Part shown: positions 35,741 through 45,764 of the stretch, one piece after another
How positions within the stretch are numbered: position 1 is the first letter of the stretch
How the letters are laid out: every line of letters starts with the position of its first letter
Assembly (NCBI GenBank): GCA_014381825.1
Contig: JACNKX010000094.1
Coordinates: 1 to 64,000 of the forward strand
DNA from: Planctomycetota bacterium
Lineage (GTDB): Bacteria; Planctomycetota; Planctomycetia; Pirellulales; Pirellulaceae
Reading direction: 5' to 3'
DNA length: 64,000 nt
Position numbers and translations under genes: made by a program
Notes under the pieces: model-generated
What the model was told of the DNA's origin: nothing
The model's input: the letters and a program-made list of their open reading frames with translations, nothing else
Databases searched by the model: none

Positions 35741-38248
35741 CTACGGATTGATGACAAGCGGCAGGGGGAGGCTCCGACTATCGCGAGGAACGTAGTACGG
35801 CAGTTGCGCCGTTTCAATCGACTTAAGCAAATCGTGGAACGCTGCGTCGCGCACACTTTGAGGGGTGACACCGCCCCGCACGACATAGCTCGCGCCTTGG
35901 GTTATCAGTGTCTGCCAGATGATCTTGTTGTCTGAAAAGAGGTCCACTTGCAGGGCAGCTTTCGTCTCCGACGAGTTGGTGGTGGGGCCCTTGGGACGCA
36001 GAGTCGGCACGAACGTCTTCGACTGGACATATTGGATGTCAGCGCCCTTCACCTCGCGGTAAGTCAGACGGAACTCGACCGGCGCGTTGGGGACAGTTCT
36101 GATCCCATCGCGAGACAAGCGAGCGGAGAACGCATCGGATAATTGCCTCTTGACCTGATCGGGGTCGGCAAACCTCACGTTCTCGATATTGACCGAAAGA
36201 CCGGTTGTCCCGTTTCGCGTCAGCAAGCCATCGCCGCGGCCATTAGCAGCAATCGCCGACTTGATCCGCTCCCACGGAATCGTGATGGCGATCAGCTCTT
36301 TGGCCCTGCCGATCAGCAGTTGGTTGTTGTCCAGGAACCGACTACGTCTGTACGTGCTGGCAGGGGAGGTGACGATTATGGTCGGCCGTTTGGACTCGCG
36401 GTCAACAACATACTCTTTGCCCAGCAGCCAGCCACTGCCATCGGGAATCCACTCCAGCGTTACTCGGTCGACGGGCACTCCGAGGCCGGACTTGATTGTT
36501 TCGTCGAATACAATCGCTCCGCGGAAGCTCCAGCAGATGATACGATTCTCGAGAGACGCGGCGAGTTCCCTGCCGTCGTCCGAGAACGCAACGTCGATAC
36601 AGTCCGCAAAGGCCGATGAGTTTCCGGAGTTGGGTCGCTGCATCTTGGCAATCTGACGGTCGGCATCGATGTCGAACACCAGCATGTCCTGGGCCGTGCA
36701 TACCGCGAGTTGCCTCCTGTCCAGACTGACCGCTGTCTTTCGCGTGTGTGGCGGCGAAGGAATCTGTCTCACGTCGCCAGTCCGGAAATCCCAAACCGTC
36801 GTCCCGTCATCATTGACGGCAATCACCCGGTTTTCGTCCAGGAATTCGATCGTGCTCACGAAGGACTTAGACAGACTTCCCAGCGGTTTGGCCGTCCGAA
36901 CATCGTAGACGTGCAACTCAAGGCTGCCGGAACTATGAGCAACAAGAAGTGTCCCGTCAACGCTCACCGCCAAGGGACGCGCGTGCGATACAGGTTCGGC
37001 CAATTGAGCAATTCGCTGTCCGTCAGCAAGGCTGATAGCGTTGTTCTCGATGGTCGAATAAATAGACGGATAGCGACTTATAAAGAAGCCGGTGTTGAAT
37101 CGTTCCAGTGGTACTCGCAGGCTTGGCGAGATCATCTCCGCGTTAACTGGCCCGTAGGGTACTCGCAATCGCGGGAACGAATCACGCGCCCGGCGTATGG
37201 GGACAGGCGAGACGAACGCATTTGGCTGCCAGCTTCCGGAACTCGCGACCAACTCGTTCGAGTGGCTCGCGTCAAGCTTGCGGAAGGTCAGGATCGAAGC
37301 TTCCGCCAGAGCGAACTCGGGTGAATCAAACGCATGCATGGTGGCTAACTGCAGATAGACTAACGTCGTGCCATCACTAAGAACCCAGATTCGATTGTTC
37401 CGCCCGGCTGCCAGCATGAAGTCCTTGCCCAGGTTTCGCGTCTCCAGCGAGTAGCTTGCCGACACGCATTCCCAATCCCCAACACGCCCGTGCTTCAACT
37501 GCGGTTCACCAACCAAGGGCGTTTCGTTAAACTTGGCGGTGTCGTCCACGAAACTGATTGCGGCGTCGGACAACTCGGTCCGTGTGATTGGCTTGTGCGA
37601 CGCGCCCGTCTTGATGCCGACGGTGACGGTGATGTCTTGATTGAACCAGTCGTGCGCCACAAACTCGGGAAATGCATCGTTCGTGAACGAGTTGTTGCGA
37701 TTGATTTCCGGGTGTGGCCGCATCGCATACCCGCCCAGCGTCTCTTCGTCCGCGAGCTGCGCGGCTAACCCGGGGTCGGGAGTCCAAGTTTCTGTTCCGG
37801 GGACGGCGTTGAAGAGTTGCCAAGCAAATACCAGAACGCCCATGAAGACAGCGATCCCGACGAGCGTCGCGGCGACAATGATTGGCAGCCGGTTATCGGA
37901 TCGAGCCGACGCGGGTTTTGACTTCAGACTGGCCGATGGTGCGTAAGCGCATGTCGGATCTGACGCAGGTATCGACAAATCCGTCCAAGGATCGGCGGGC
38001 AACGCGGTTTGCTGGTGGGGCACGTACAATGTCCCCCCACAGCTGGAACAGGCGACTTGTTGCCCTGCTAAGCGGGATTCCGCGGCAAACCGTTGGCCGC
38101 ATTGGCAGGTGACCGTTATCGGGGCGGCGACCGCCGGATACGGGACCAAGATCGCGCGCCCGCAAACTGGGCAGGGCAATTGCGTGCCGTAAAGGTGCTC
38201 CGTCGCGGAGAAACGTTGCCCGCACGCACATGCGACAGGAACTGCCAT
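35741..38248 (-). CDS. Zinc-ribbon, membrane and beta-propeller protein
   Basis: An 835-residue multi-part protein. The N-terminus has two zinc-ribbon-like units (CACGQRF...CPVCG and CQCGQRF...CSSCG, residues about 6-85), a membrane helix (LPIIVAATLVGIAVFMGVLVF, about 128-150) and then an outer part. Residues about 410-640 resemble WD-type propeller blades (PLAVSVDGTLLVAHSSGSLE, VYDVRTAKPLGSL, TTVWDFRTGDVR, LLVFDIDADRQIAK). The C-terminal 170 residues are alpha/beta with no family known to me. Similar zinc-ribbon plus one-helix arrangements are common in planctomycetes. The function is unknown; the ribbon side should be cytosolic. Confidence 0.78.
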   Translation of the reverse strand: MAVPVACACGQRFSATEHLYGTQLPCPVCGRAILVPYPAVAAPITVTCQCGQRFAAESRLAGQQVACSSCGGTLYVPHQQTALPADPWTDLSIPASDPTCAYAPSASLKSKPASARSDNRLPIIVAATLVGIAVFMGVLVFAWQLFNAVPGTETWTPDPGLAAQLADEETLGGYAMRPHPEINRNNSFTNDAFPEFVAHDWFNQDITVTVGIKTGASHKPITRTELSDAAISFVDDTAKFNETPLVGEPQLKHGRVGDWECVSASYSLETRNLGKDFMLAAGRNNRIWVLSDGTTLVYLQLATMHAFDSPEFALAEASILTFRKLDASHSNELVASSGSWQPNAFVSPVPIRRARDSFPRLRVPYGPVNAEMISPSLRVPLERFNTGFFISRYPSIYSTIENNAISLADGQRIAQLAEPVSHARPLAVSVDGTLLVAHSSGSLELHVYDVRTAKPLGSLSKSFVSTIEFLDENRVIAVNDDGTTVWDFRTGDVRQIPSPPHTRKTAVSLDRRQLAVCTAQDMLVFDIDADRQIAKMQRPNSGNSSAFADCIDVAFSDDGRELAASLENRIICWSFRGAIVFDETIKSGLGVPVDRVTLEWIPDGSGWLLGKEYVVDRESKRPTIIVTSPASTYRRSRFLDNNQLLIGRAKELIAITIPWERIKSAIAANGRGDGLLTRNGTTGLSVNIENVRFADPDQVKRQLSDAFSARLSRDGIRTVPNAPVEFRLTYREVKGADIQYVQSKTFVPTLRPKGPTTNSSETKAALQVDLFSDNKIIWQTLITQGASYVVRGGVTPQSVRDAAFHDLLKSIETAQLPYYVPRDSRSLPLPLVINP

Positions 38249-38566
38249 GAGGCTGTTGGCGACTCAGAAGGTGATTGCACGGGACCCGACAATGCTGCGC
38301 GACTGACCTGCGAAGTCGGGGGACTTCCGCCTCGCCTATCCAGCCTGTCGCACGCCACATCAACTGTTCCGAGTCTAACTTAGCGCGTTGGTGATGCCAA
38401 GTTGAAAGCGATTCGATGTCGAGCCTGGATGCGGTGCGCCGTCCGGGGTCGCAACCGCGTGTTGCCAACTTGGCTTCGGTGGCAGTGAGGTACCGCGCCT
38501 CCGACCGATTTCGACAACATTCCCATCATTTTCCGAATTGTGAGGGGTTAGAGAATCGCAAAGCAG
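38249..38566. other. Intergenic region, 318 bases
   Basis: Upstream of the propeller protein gene and downstream of the recombinase remnant. It holds a spaced 9-base inverted repeat GCCAAGTTG (38396-38404) / CAACTTGGC (38466-38474), too far apart for a terminator. No ORF with family features. Confidence 0.5.
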
Positions 38567-39508
38567 TCAATCGGTTCTGGGCACTTTTGGCGTGATGAGT
38601 TCAGCCGGTGGAGGAGCCCGCCATCCACATTTCCTCTCCTGCAGGCGGCGCAAACGGTCGAGTTCGTCGGCATCCACCCAACCGCGCTTCATCCGTGTCC
38701 CTAGCGTGGCCTGCGGCGTCTTCAGCTCTATGGCCAAATCGCTACGAACCACTGACTTCTCTTGCAATCGCGCCTGGCTGGGAGCCCACTGGGACGCAGA
38801 GGGTGCCTGTCGGAGTCGCTGAGTAGACTCGCCACCCGCTTGGTGATCTTTCCAGTCAGTTGAGCGGGCCGGAAGCCTTCTCGATGCAAATGCTCCGCGA
38901 TTTCCGCGCAAGTTAACCCTTGACTCCCATGCTCCTCAACACGGGAACGCATGCGTTGGTAATCCGCCAACTGCTCGTAGCTGCCAACCGGTTCTCCAGT
39001 TCCACGGTTTGGTACACTGTCGTTGAGCGCGGTCCGCTTCGTAGCGGGTGCGCTGCAAACGCTGCTGCCAGTTCTGGTCCAGTCGCTTGCGATCTTGTTC
39101 AAGATCACCGGCAGCCAGCAGGCTCAATTCCAATGCAGCGGGCTCCATCGCCTGCAGAATTATTTCAGCGACAAGATCATCCACAACCTGTCCAGAAAGA
39201 TCCTGACACAACGGAACATCGCGGTCGACTCTGCCTGTCGAGCAAATGTATCGAAACTTACCCTTGGAGCGAGGATAATGTACGGTCATACGACGTCCAC
39301 AGCGACCGCAGAAAATGATCCCTCCCAGCAGAGCTGGGCCTTCCCGCGGCGGACCTTTGGTGTCAGGTCGTGCACAGATGTCCTTGAGCCGTTGCTAGTT
39401 CCGTTCGTACTGTTCCAGGGTGATGTCGGCAGGACAGCGAATAGGAATCAGGGCGTGGTAGCGATCTGGCTCCACAACGAATCGCCCTGACTTGGGACAC
39501 GCGATCCC
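38567..39508 (-). pseudogene. Large serine recombinase, degraded C-terminal half
   Basis: Read across frames on the minus strand, the DNA gives in order the pre-ribbon segment (YHALIPIRCPADITLEQYERN), a TAG stop at 39395-39397, then PPREGPALLGGIIFCGRCGRR with the recombinase zinc ribbon, a coiled-coil region (LDQNWQQRLQRTRYEADRAQ), a fragment YQTVELENRLA in another frame, and then EQLADYQRMRSRVEEHGSQG, EIAEHLHREGFRPAQ and MKRGWVDADELDRLRRLQER. The order matches the C-terminal half of transposon-type serine recombinases. The catalytic resolvase domain is missing, and a middle block is lost at the frame change near 38,990. It cannot make a working enzyme. Confidence 0.8.
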
Positions 39509-39656
39509 TCATTCTCTTTTCATAGGAAGCAACATTCGAGCAATCATCTGCGCCAGAATCCGACCGATCTCCAGACGATCCGCCTCCGGCAGCTGACTCT
39601 AGAGCTGATTCGGCGGAACGTGATGCGCGCGCCCTGTTCAGTTGACGTTCCGTTGT
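39509..39656 (-). pseudogene. Remnant of recombinase-associated small ORF
   Basis: Minus-strand reading gives RQLNRARAHHVPPNQL, a stop at 39599-39601, then SQLPEADRLEIGRILAQMIA and a final TGA at 39509-39511. Small proteins with this LPxxDRxxIGxILAxMxxR pattern often precede the serine recombinase in integrated elements. The recombinase N-terminal half is absent directly after it, so a deletion has joined this remnant to the C-terminal half. Confidence 0.5.
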
Positions 39657-39884
39657 TGTGGTGGTGCATGTTTCTCCTCCATGGCTATCTTCTTGAAGTT
39701 GCTGGGCACAGCCGTGCTAGCTCCAGCAAAGCACGAGTTCCGACCCTACCCTCAAACGAGAAGCCTACACGGCCCGATCTTTCGTGTGTCTTTTGACGCG
39801 GAGTTTGACATCGCGTTGCATCGTCAACTGATGCCAGTTACGATACCAAAACGCTGATAATGCATCTGCGGGGCAAGGTATCCT

Positions 39885-42059
39885 ATGTCGACGTGTACTC
39901 ATTGTGGCGAAGAGTTCGAGGGCGGCAGTTCAGGTGAGAAGCCGGTTTGCCTGAATTGTCGTAGTTCCTTCGCATTTCCGCCGCCCAAACCAGTGCCCGC
40001 GCCGGAGCTAGCGGCTCCTCCCGACGCAGATTTCGATCCGTATCACACATGGCTCGGAATCCCGCCGCCGAAGCAGCCGCCCAATCATTATCAGTTGCTT
40101 GGGCTGACGCAGTTCGAAGTGAATCTCGAAGTAATCGCTGCGGCTGCCAATCGCCAGTCGAACCACCTGCGTTCCTATCTCGACTCCCCGCACGTTCGTG
40201 ATGCCAAGCGACTATTGGCCGAAATTGATGCGGCTCGGGTCTGTTTGCTGAACGAATATACAAAGTCGGCGTACGACCAAGCGTTAGGCCGAAGTGCCCA
40301 GCCGCATGTGCTGTCGCCAGCCAGCAAAGACTCAGCCAGCAAAGACTCAGCCTGCGAAGACTCAGCGGGCGCCGCGCCCAAGTCGAGAGAATTCGGCGCT
40401 GGCGTTGCGTCAGCGAATCGAACTCCGGCGGATGCACCTGCGTTGACCGCATTCTCGCAAGCCGAGGACAACGAGACAGCTCACGCGCCTGCTTCACAAG
40501 ATTCAAGTCCGATACCCGTACGACGACGTAAGGCAAAGCCGAAGCGATCGCCCTTTCGGCAGGTTGTGCAGATGGTGGTCGGAGGTATCGCCGGGTGTGC
40601 GATTGGCTACTACCTCGGCTTCGTTTTGATCCCGTCGCTTCGTGCCCGGAGTACCAAGTCACCGCCTCCGCCTCCGCAATTGGTCATTCGTCAATCGCCG
40701 AAACGTTCGTCGGACCAATCGCAGTACCGTCGCCGAGTTGCGGCGCAGAATCAGCAACCGCCAGCTCAAGCCCCGCCACCTCAATCGCCCCCAATACAGG
40801 CACGTCCGACACAGCAGCCTCCTACACAGGCGAGTCTGCCAACACGAACTTCTTCGACAACTCCGCGGGTGCCCACCTCCGCGAATTCGCCAGCTCCAAC
40901 CGCGCCCCCTCGTCAGCCGCAGCGTGCGAGCGCGAATAAGACATCGCCTCCGCCAAGTTCAACGTCGACCGCTCGTTCGCCGCGGATGTTGTCTGACTTA
41001 GTGCCCACAAGAGTTGCGACCGCGCCAGTTTCACTCGTGCCGCTTGGCGTCCAGCTACCGAAGCGGAGTTCATCGCTTGCGCAGTCGTTGTTTCCAATCC
41101 CAAACGAAATCGAGCTGAAGTCACCGAGGTTGTTGACCGACGCGGCGGCTTTGCAAGAGGGCGAGTATCTCTACTTGGAAGAGATAGAAGACGCAGGTGT
41201 TCGAGCTTGGACGGTCAGTGCCGCGATTCCAGGAGCGGCCGGAGACGGCTCGCCTCGCGAGATTGGCGAGTTCGGTGAGCGGGACGGCGAGATGAGCTTT
41301 CGCTGGTTTTCAGATGCGACGGCTGTGGACGAAGCGTTGTTACTGAACAGCATGCTCAAGCTCGCCGATGACCAGCAGCAACCGCCAATCGCTCTGCGCG
41401 AAGCGATTAAAGCGTCGCCGATCGAGCTCGATATGAACGAACGCCGTACAACGCATTCGTTTGGCGTGGGGGCGCTGCCGCGCAAAGAGTTATTGACGCT
41501 TGAGTTGGGAAGCGTTTCAGAGTTTCCGTCACGAGCTCGAATCGATAAAAATGCTCGTGAGCTAGCGATCGGCAGGAACGCAGTCATCGTCTTCGACGAA
41601 ATTCCCGGCGCCGAAGTAGAAGTCAAGTTTCAAGGTGTTACCGACCAAGGTTTGACTATCGCCCTCACGCCACGTTTTCGCGAAAACTCAGCGAGCGTCG
41701 TGCCGATGACGAAGAGTCAACTTGATACAACATTACGATCGGTTGAGAAGACGATTGTTCGCACGCAATCCGATATTCGTAACGGACAAGCTTCTCTATC
41801 CCGCCTGCGAAGCCAAAGTACGTCGCGTCTGAGCGGTGCCGAAGCGGCTGGGCTCGCGGGATTGATCAACAAGACACAATCGCGAGTCAACTCGGACGAA
41901 CGAAGACTAACAACGCTCCAAGCGAGGCTCGCCAACGGCCCCAGAATCCGCACTCTGCTCGACGCTCTCCATCATCGACCAACCCTTGAATTTCGTATTA
42001 CGGCCCCGGCAAGTAGTCGCGAAAAGATCACCTTAGTCGATGGCGGATTGAGGCCATAA
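39885..42059 (+). CDS. Zinc-ribbon / J-like domain membrane protein
   Basis: A 724-residue protein with no established function. It begins with CTHCGEEFEGGS...CLNC, a short zinc ribbon, followed at about 50-135 by a planctomycete-type J-like domain (YHTWLGIPPPKQPPNHYQLL, AANRQSNHLRSYLDSPHVRD, LLNEYTKSAYDQAL). Next are a 15-base DNA triplication (SKDSA units), basic residues and one membrane helix (VGGIAGCAIGYYLGFVLI, about 232-250). A long Pro/Gln/Ser/Thr-rich stalk (about 255-365) leads to a folded C-terminal part with a coiled coil near 615-690. It is convergent with the 1160-residue membrane protein. Confidence 0.75.
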   Translation: MSTCTHCGEEFEGGSSGEKPVCLNCRSSFAFPPPKPVPAPELAAPPDADFDPYHTWLGIPPPKQPPNHYQLLGLTQFEVNLEVIAAAANRQSNHLRSYLDSPHVRDAKRLLAEIDAARVCLLNEYTKSAYDQALGRSAQPHVLSPASKDSASKDSACEDSAGAAPKSREFGAGVASANRTPADAPALTAFSQAEDNETAHAPASQDSSPIPVRRRKAKPKRSPFRQVVQMVVGGIAGCAIGYYLGFVLIPSLRARSTKSPPPPPQLVIRQSPKRSSDQSQYRRRVAAQNQQPPAQAPPPQSPPIQARPTQQPPTQASLPTRTSSTTPRVPTSANSPAPTAPPRQPQRASANKTSPPPSSTSTARSPRMLSDLVPTRVATAPVSLVPLGVQLPKRSSSLAQSLFPIPNEIELKSPRLLTDAAALQEGEYLYLEEIEDAGVRAWTVSAAIPGAAGDGSPREIGEFGERDGEMSFRWFSDATAVDEALLLNSMLKLADDQQQPPIALREAIKASPIELDMNERRTTHSFGVGALPRKELLTLELGSVSEFPSRARIDKNARELAIGRNAVIVFDEIPGAEVEVKFQGVTDQGLTIALTPRFRENSASVVPMTKSQLDTTLRSVEKTIVRTQSDIRNGQASLSRLRSQSTSRLSGAEAAGLAGLINKTQSRVNSDERRLTTLQARLANGPRIRTLLDALHHRPTLEFRITAPASSREKITLVDGGLRP
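40320..40364. repeat. 15-base tandem triplication in the J-like gene
   Basis: Two identical units GCCAGCAAAGACTCA and a third with three changes (GCCTGCGAAGACTCA). They encode SKDSA-SKDSA-CEDSA in the flexible region after the J-like domain; being in multiples of three, changes in copy number keep the frame. Confidence 0.85.
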
Positions 42060-42098
42060 TATCAACGATGGGATTTTATCGCGTTACCGTAAGGGCAG

Positions 42099-45000
42099 TT
42101 ACTTTGTCGACCGAGCCGCGCCCTTCTTGAAGGCATCAAAAAGATCTTGATAGGCGGCGGGTGGTGCCGTTCGCGTACCGGAGTCACGGAGGCCGGTTGC
42201 TCCGTCACTTTGGGTTGCGCCCTTTCGGACGCGATCGCGCCGCGGACGAAGCCCGAGGCTGCGGAGAGATTCATCCAGTTCTCGTTTGCTGCTGTCGCCC
42301 TCGATGGCACCTTGCTTTAGCTGCTGCCAACGCTTGAGGAAATCGGCAAGTTCCTTTTCGCTCCAGCCCAACTCATCGAGCAGTTCGCGATCGGGATTGT
42401 CTTGCTGATCCTTCAGGTACTCGAGCACCATGTCGGTCGCGCGCCGCGTGTATTCGAGATTCGCTTCTTCACCTGGTGGGACATCGAGCGCTTCGTCGAT
42501 CGCCGACGATGAATCGGTATCCGATGGCAATCCGCCGCCTGTCGCAAAGCTGTCTCCGCCATCCTTCGGTCCGCCGTCAGCACGGGTTGGGTTAGTCTCC
42601 TCTTGCTCACTGTCTGGCTGAGGTGGCTGGTCGCCGCTGCTGGCTTTGTCGCCGGACGGATTGCTGCGCGAGGATGAACCGTCTCCCTTCTCACTGCCTG
42701 CCGAACCAGTTTCGCCTTCGCCGCGCTGCTGGTCGCCAGCCGCTGACGAAGTTTCGCCATTGCCGGCTTCAGTCGCGGCTCCAGCACCTTCGTCCGCGGC
42801 ATTGTTCTGACCCGCGCTGTCGTTGCCGGCTTGATTGGCTCCTTGGCCTGGGCCTTTCCCGCCTCCGCCACTTCGATCACCACTGTTTTCGCCTTGCGAA
42901 TCGGATTGCTTTTTGTCTTTTGTGAATCCCGGTGCGTCTTTCTCTTGCGGCTCGCTGCTATCAGGCTGCAAGCTCTTGGGGCGATCACGATTTTCGACAG
43001 GCTTCTCCTTCGGATCGTTCGCTTCCTTCACTGCATCGACTGCACCGGTACCCGTCGTATCTTTACTGTTTTGACCAGCACCTGAATCGCCGGAATCGCC
43101 AGAGCCAGGATCTTTCTCGCGCATATCCTTTGGGCCGGGCGGCTCGCGTTCGTCGCCATCGTCCGGTTCCGCCCCGTTCTTACCCGTTGCGCGATCAGGC
43201 TTGTTGCTCGTGCCGCCTTCGCCAGTCGCTCCTTGCTTTTGGGCGCCAGCGCCCAAGTTATTGTCTTCGTGTTGTGCGCCCTTGCCGGGTGTTTGGGGTT
43301 CGGCTTGCTGCTTCGACGAATCCTTTTCGTCTCCGTTGGGAAGTTTCTCGCCGGCGGAACCATCATCCGAGTCGCCGTTTGATGCACCCTTGGTTGAATC
43401 ATTGCTGCCACCAGTCGTCTTGGGACCGTCACCTTGTTCGTCCGAATCGCCTTGCGGCTCGCCCTCTGATGATTGACCTTTGCCCCGTTGTCCCGCGTCT
43501 TGTGCTCGTTGCTTCAGTCGCTCTAGAGCTTTTTCGAACACTTCGCCATCATGCAAAGGCTCGCTCGGTCGTTGTGGTTGGCCACTTCCTTGCTCGCCGC
43601 CGCTGCCTTCTTCTTGCCCGGTGTTGCCTCCCGTTTGTTCGCCGCCACCGGATTGTCCTGGTTGTGGTTGGCCACCACTCGCTCCATCCGGACCGCCTTG
43701 CTCCTGCCCTTCGCCAGCGCCGGAGCCTTGCTCACCTTCTTTCGGTTCGCCGCCTTGTTCCGCCGCACCGGAGGCTCCATCGGTGCTATCGTCGCTGCCT
43801 TCTTCGCCTTCGTCGGACGACTCAGACTCGCCAGACTTGCTTTGTTCATTGCTCGGCATATCGCCGGTGTCCGAGTTGTTGGAAGGATCGTCTTGCGACT
43901 TGTCCTTCGGATCGTCCGTTGGTTGTTTTTCCGAATCTTTCTTGCCGCCGGAGTTCGCAGGATCTTTGCTGCCAGGGACGATCAGCAGTTGATAGTCCCT
44001 GGTGCGCGCATGATTCGGCTCAGGCGAATTACTGCCGATTGCCGTGCGGTTGTCTTCTGCTGCGGCTCGATACGTGACGCGGTCGCCCGGTTGTAGACCA
44101 AATAGATGCGGGCGGAACTCGTAACTATTGACCGTCTGTCCCGTCACACCTTCGTCGTCGGTCTGCATCGTCTTGTCGAGCAGCTCGGTTCCGCCAATGA
44201 CAAGCTGCAGTCGCACGGACGCAATTCCAAAGTCCGGATCGACCGCTCGAACTTCGATCATTTGCGAACCGTCTTGCGGGACTTCGGTGACTTCCTGTCG
44301 CGGCGTCAGAATCGAAACCTCTGGAGCGAGATCCGGTAGTACTTCGATTCGATGTAGGATCGGGTCTTCACTTTCACGTCCTTCGTCCGTAACGAAGCGA
44401 AGCTGATAAGCGTTGTACGTCGGCGTCTTGCGATCGGCATCCAGTTCGAGAGTGATGGTGCTCCAAGCTTCCTGTTCGCGGAACTCCATGGGCTGTCGCA
44501 ACATCTTGCCATTCGAGTCGCTCAGATCGACATACGCAGAGCGAATTGGTTGGTTCGCCTTGGCGCGGATTGTAACTCGAGTTCCCTCTAACGCCTTCAC
44601 GTCGCCTTGACCTTCATCGGTTAGCTTTGGTCGCTTCGTGTAGGAAGGAAAACTGTAATCCAACTGATGGACCGTTATGTGCGGTGCCGGCGAAACTTCG
44701 ATTCGATAGGTCCGCGTCGCGGCGTCGCCTGCTTCGATTCGATAAATGACCTCTTGCCGCAATCCGCTCTCCTCGGGAGGCAGCTTGCATTCGTATCGGA
44801 AACCATTGTTATCCAGTTTCATCTCGACCGGTTGCTCGTCGATCTCGCCATCGGCCGTGCTGAAGAACAGCGTGACGGCGTCGGCCTTACCGTCGAGCGA
44901 GCAGGAGACGGCAACTGCATCTCCTTGAAAGACCTTCACGTCTCCCGGTTGAATATCGTTGATCTTTACTCGCGTCGGTCGCTCGATATCGGCCCACGGA

Positions 45001-45584
45001 GCGACAACTCGAGAGGCGCTTTGAAGCGGGTCCTTCGGCGAGAAGATCGTATACGCTGCACAGATCGTTAAGACGCCGGCGAGTAAGTAACCGAAATGGA
45101 TTACTTTCGATCGATCGACTGCGTTGTCAATCGGCACACGATGCAAGTCAGACGCAGCGCGTTGTTGCATCGCTGAGTATACGACTTGGTGTAGCGAACC
45201 ACGGTCGGCGCGAAACGACAGGAAGTTGACGAGGCTGTTCTTTAGAGTTGGTTCGGCATCTTCGATAGCTTTGGCGGCATAGACCGGGTTTATCGGACGC
45301 ATCATCAGCGGCACCAAAACGGTTGCTGCGTAGTAACCAACGGCGCCGAGCAGCGAGATGCATGCCAGCCAACGCCCCCACCATGCCAGCGGCATGACCC
45401 AGTGGTCAACGACTGCCAGCACCAGCGTGTAGACAAGTATCGCAGCAACAAGCGCGATCAGCGAACTGGCAAGATCGACGACACGAACCTGAAGCCGCGT
45501 CTTCGTGAGTTGCTGTTCGATGAACCGATCGGTGTCGGTCGACGACGGAGCAGGTCGAGTTGGTTGGGCAGTTCCGCTAGCCAT
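42099..45584 (-). CDS. Large membrane protein with huge low-complexity region
   Basis: A 1161-residue protein from ATG 45584 (the frame is open to 45641). Two N-terminal helices (LIALVAAILVYTLVLAVVDH; CISLLGAVGYYAATVLVPLM) and a third near 150 (IHFGYLLAGVLTICAAYTIF) flank cytosolic segments, followed by Ig-like beta-rich parts to about 500, as in DUF4175-type proteins. From about 540 to 1000 the chain is Gly/Ser/Glu/Asp/Gln/Lys-rich and probably disordered. The end is folded and charged (RELLDELGWSEKELADFLKR; FDAFKKGAARSTK). Role unknown; related proteins in planctomycetes sit near von Willebrand/MoxR gene sets, which are not present here. Confidence 0.78.
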   Translation of the reverse strand: MASGTAQPTRPAPSSTDTDRFIEQQLTKTRLQVRVVDLASSLIALVAAILVYTLVLAVVDHWVMPLAWWGRWLACISLLGAVGYYAATVLVPLMMRPINPVYAAKAIEDAEPTLKNSLVNFLSFRADRGSLHQVVYSAMQQRAASDLHRVPIDNAVDRSKVIHFGYLLAGVLTICAAYTIFSPKDPLQSASRVVAPWADIERPTRVKINDIQPGDVKVFQGDAVAVSCSLDGKADAVTLFFSTADGEIDEQPVEMKLDNNGFRYECKLPPEESGLRQEVIYRIEAGDAATRTYRIEVSPAPHITVHQLDYSFPSYTKRPKLTDEGQGDVKALEGTRVTIRAKANQPIRSAYVDLSDSNGKMLRQPMEFREQEAWSTITLELDADRKTPTYNAYQLRFVTDEGRESEDPILHRIEVLPDLAPEVSILTPRQEVTEVPQDGSQMIEVRAVDPDFGIASVRLQLVIGGTELLDKTMQTDDEGVTGQTVNSYEFRPHLFGLQPGDRVTYRAAAEDNRTAIGSNSPEPNHARTRDYQLLIVPGSKDPANSGGKKDSEKQPTDDPKDKSQDDPSNNSDTGDMPSNEQSKSGESESSDEGEEGSDDSTDGASGAAEQGGEPKEGEQGSGAGEGQEQGGPDGASGGQPQPGQSGGGEQTGGNTGQEEGSGGEQGSGQPQRPSEPLHDGEVFEKALERLKQRAQDAGQRGKGQSSEGEPQGDSDEQGDGPKTTGGSNDSTKGASNGDSDDGSAGEKLPNGDEKDSSKQQAEPQTPGKGAQHEDNNLGAGAQKQGATGEGGTSNKPDRATGKNGAEPDDGDEREPPGPKDMREKDPGSGDSGDSGAGQNSKDTTGTGAVDAVKEANDPKEKPVENRDRPKSLQPDSSEPQEKDAPGFTKDKKQSDSQGENSGDRSGGGGKGPGQGANQAGNDSAGQNNAADEGAGAATEAGNGETSSAAGDQQRGEGETGSAGSEKGDGSSSRSNPSGDKASSGDQPPQPDSEQEETNPTRADGGPKDGGDSFATGGGLPSDTDSSSAIDEALDVPPGEEANLEYTRRATDMVLEYLKDQQDNPDRELLDELGWSEKELADFLKRWQQLKQGAIEGDSSKRELDESLRSLGLRPRRDRVRKGATQSDGATGLRDSGTRTAPPAAYQDLFDAFKKGAARSTK

Positions 45585-45764
45585 GTTGATTTCCGAAGCC
45601 GCGACGACGTGTGCGAGGGCAAAGAAAAGCGTCAAATTCAATTATAGGTGAACTGTGCGTCGAGCTACTCCCCAAATGCATAAAAATCATGTGCTTATGC
45701 CAGTTCTTGGTTTCGATTACATTGGGCGAACCCGGACTGGCTACTAGTTGCTAAGGCACACCAT

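Noticed and set aside
42932-44077. 381-residue plus-strand frame
   Set aside because: Antisense to the low-complexity part of the large membrane protein; its Arg/Cys/Leu-rich composition comes from the repetitive opposite strand.
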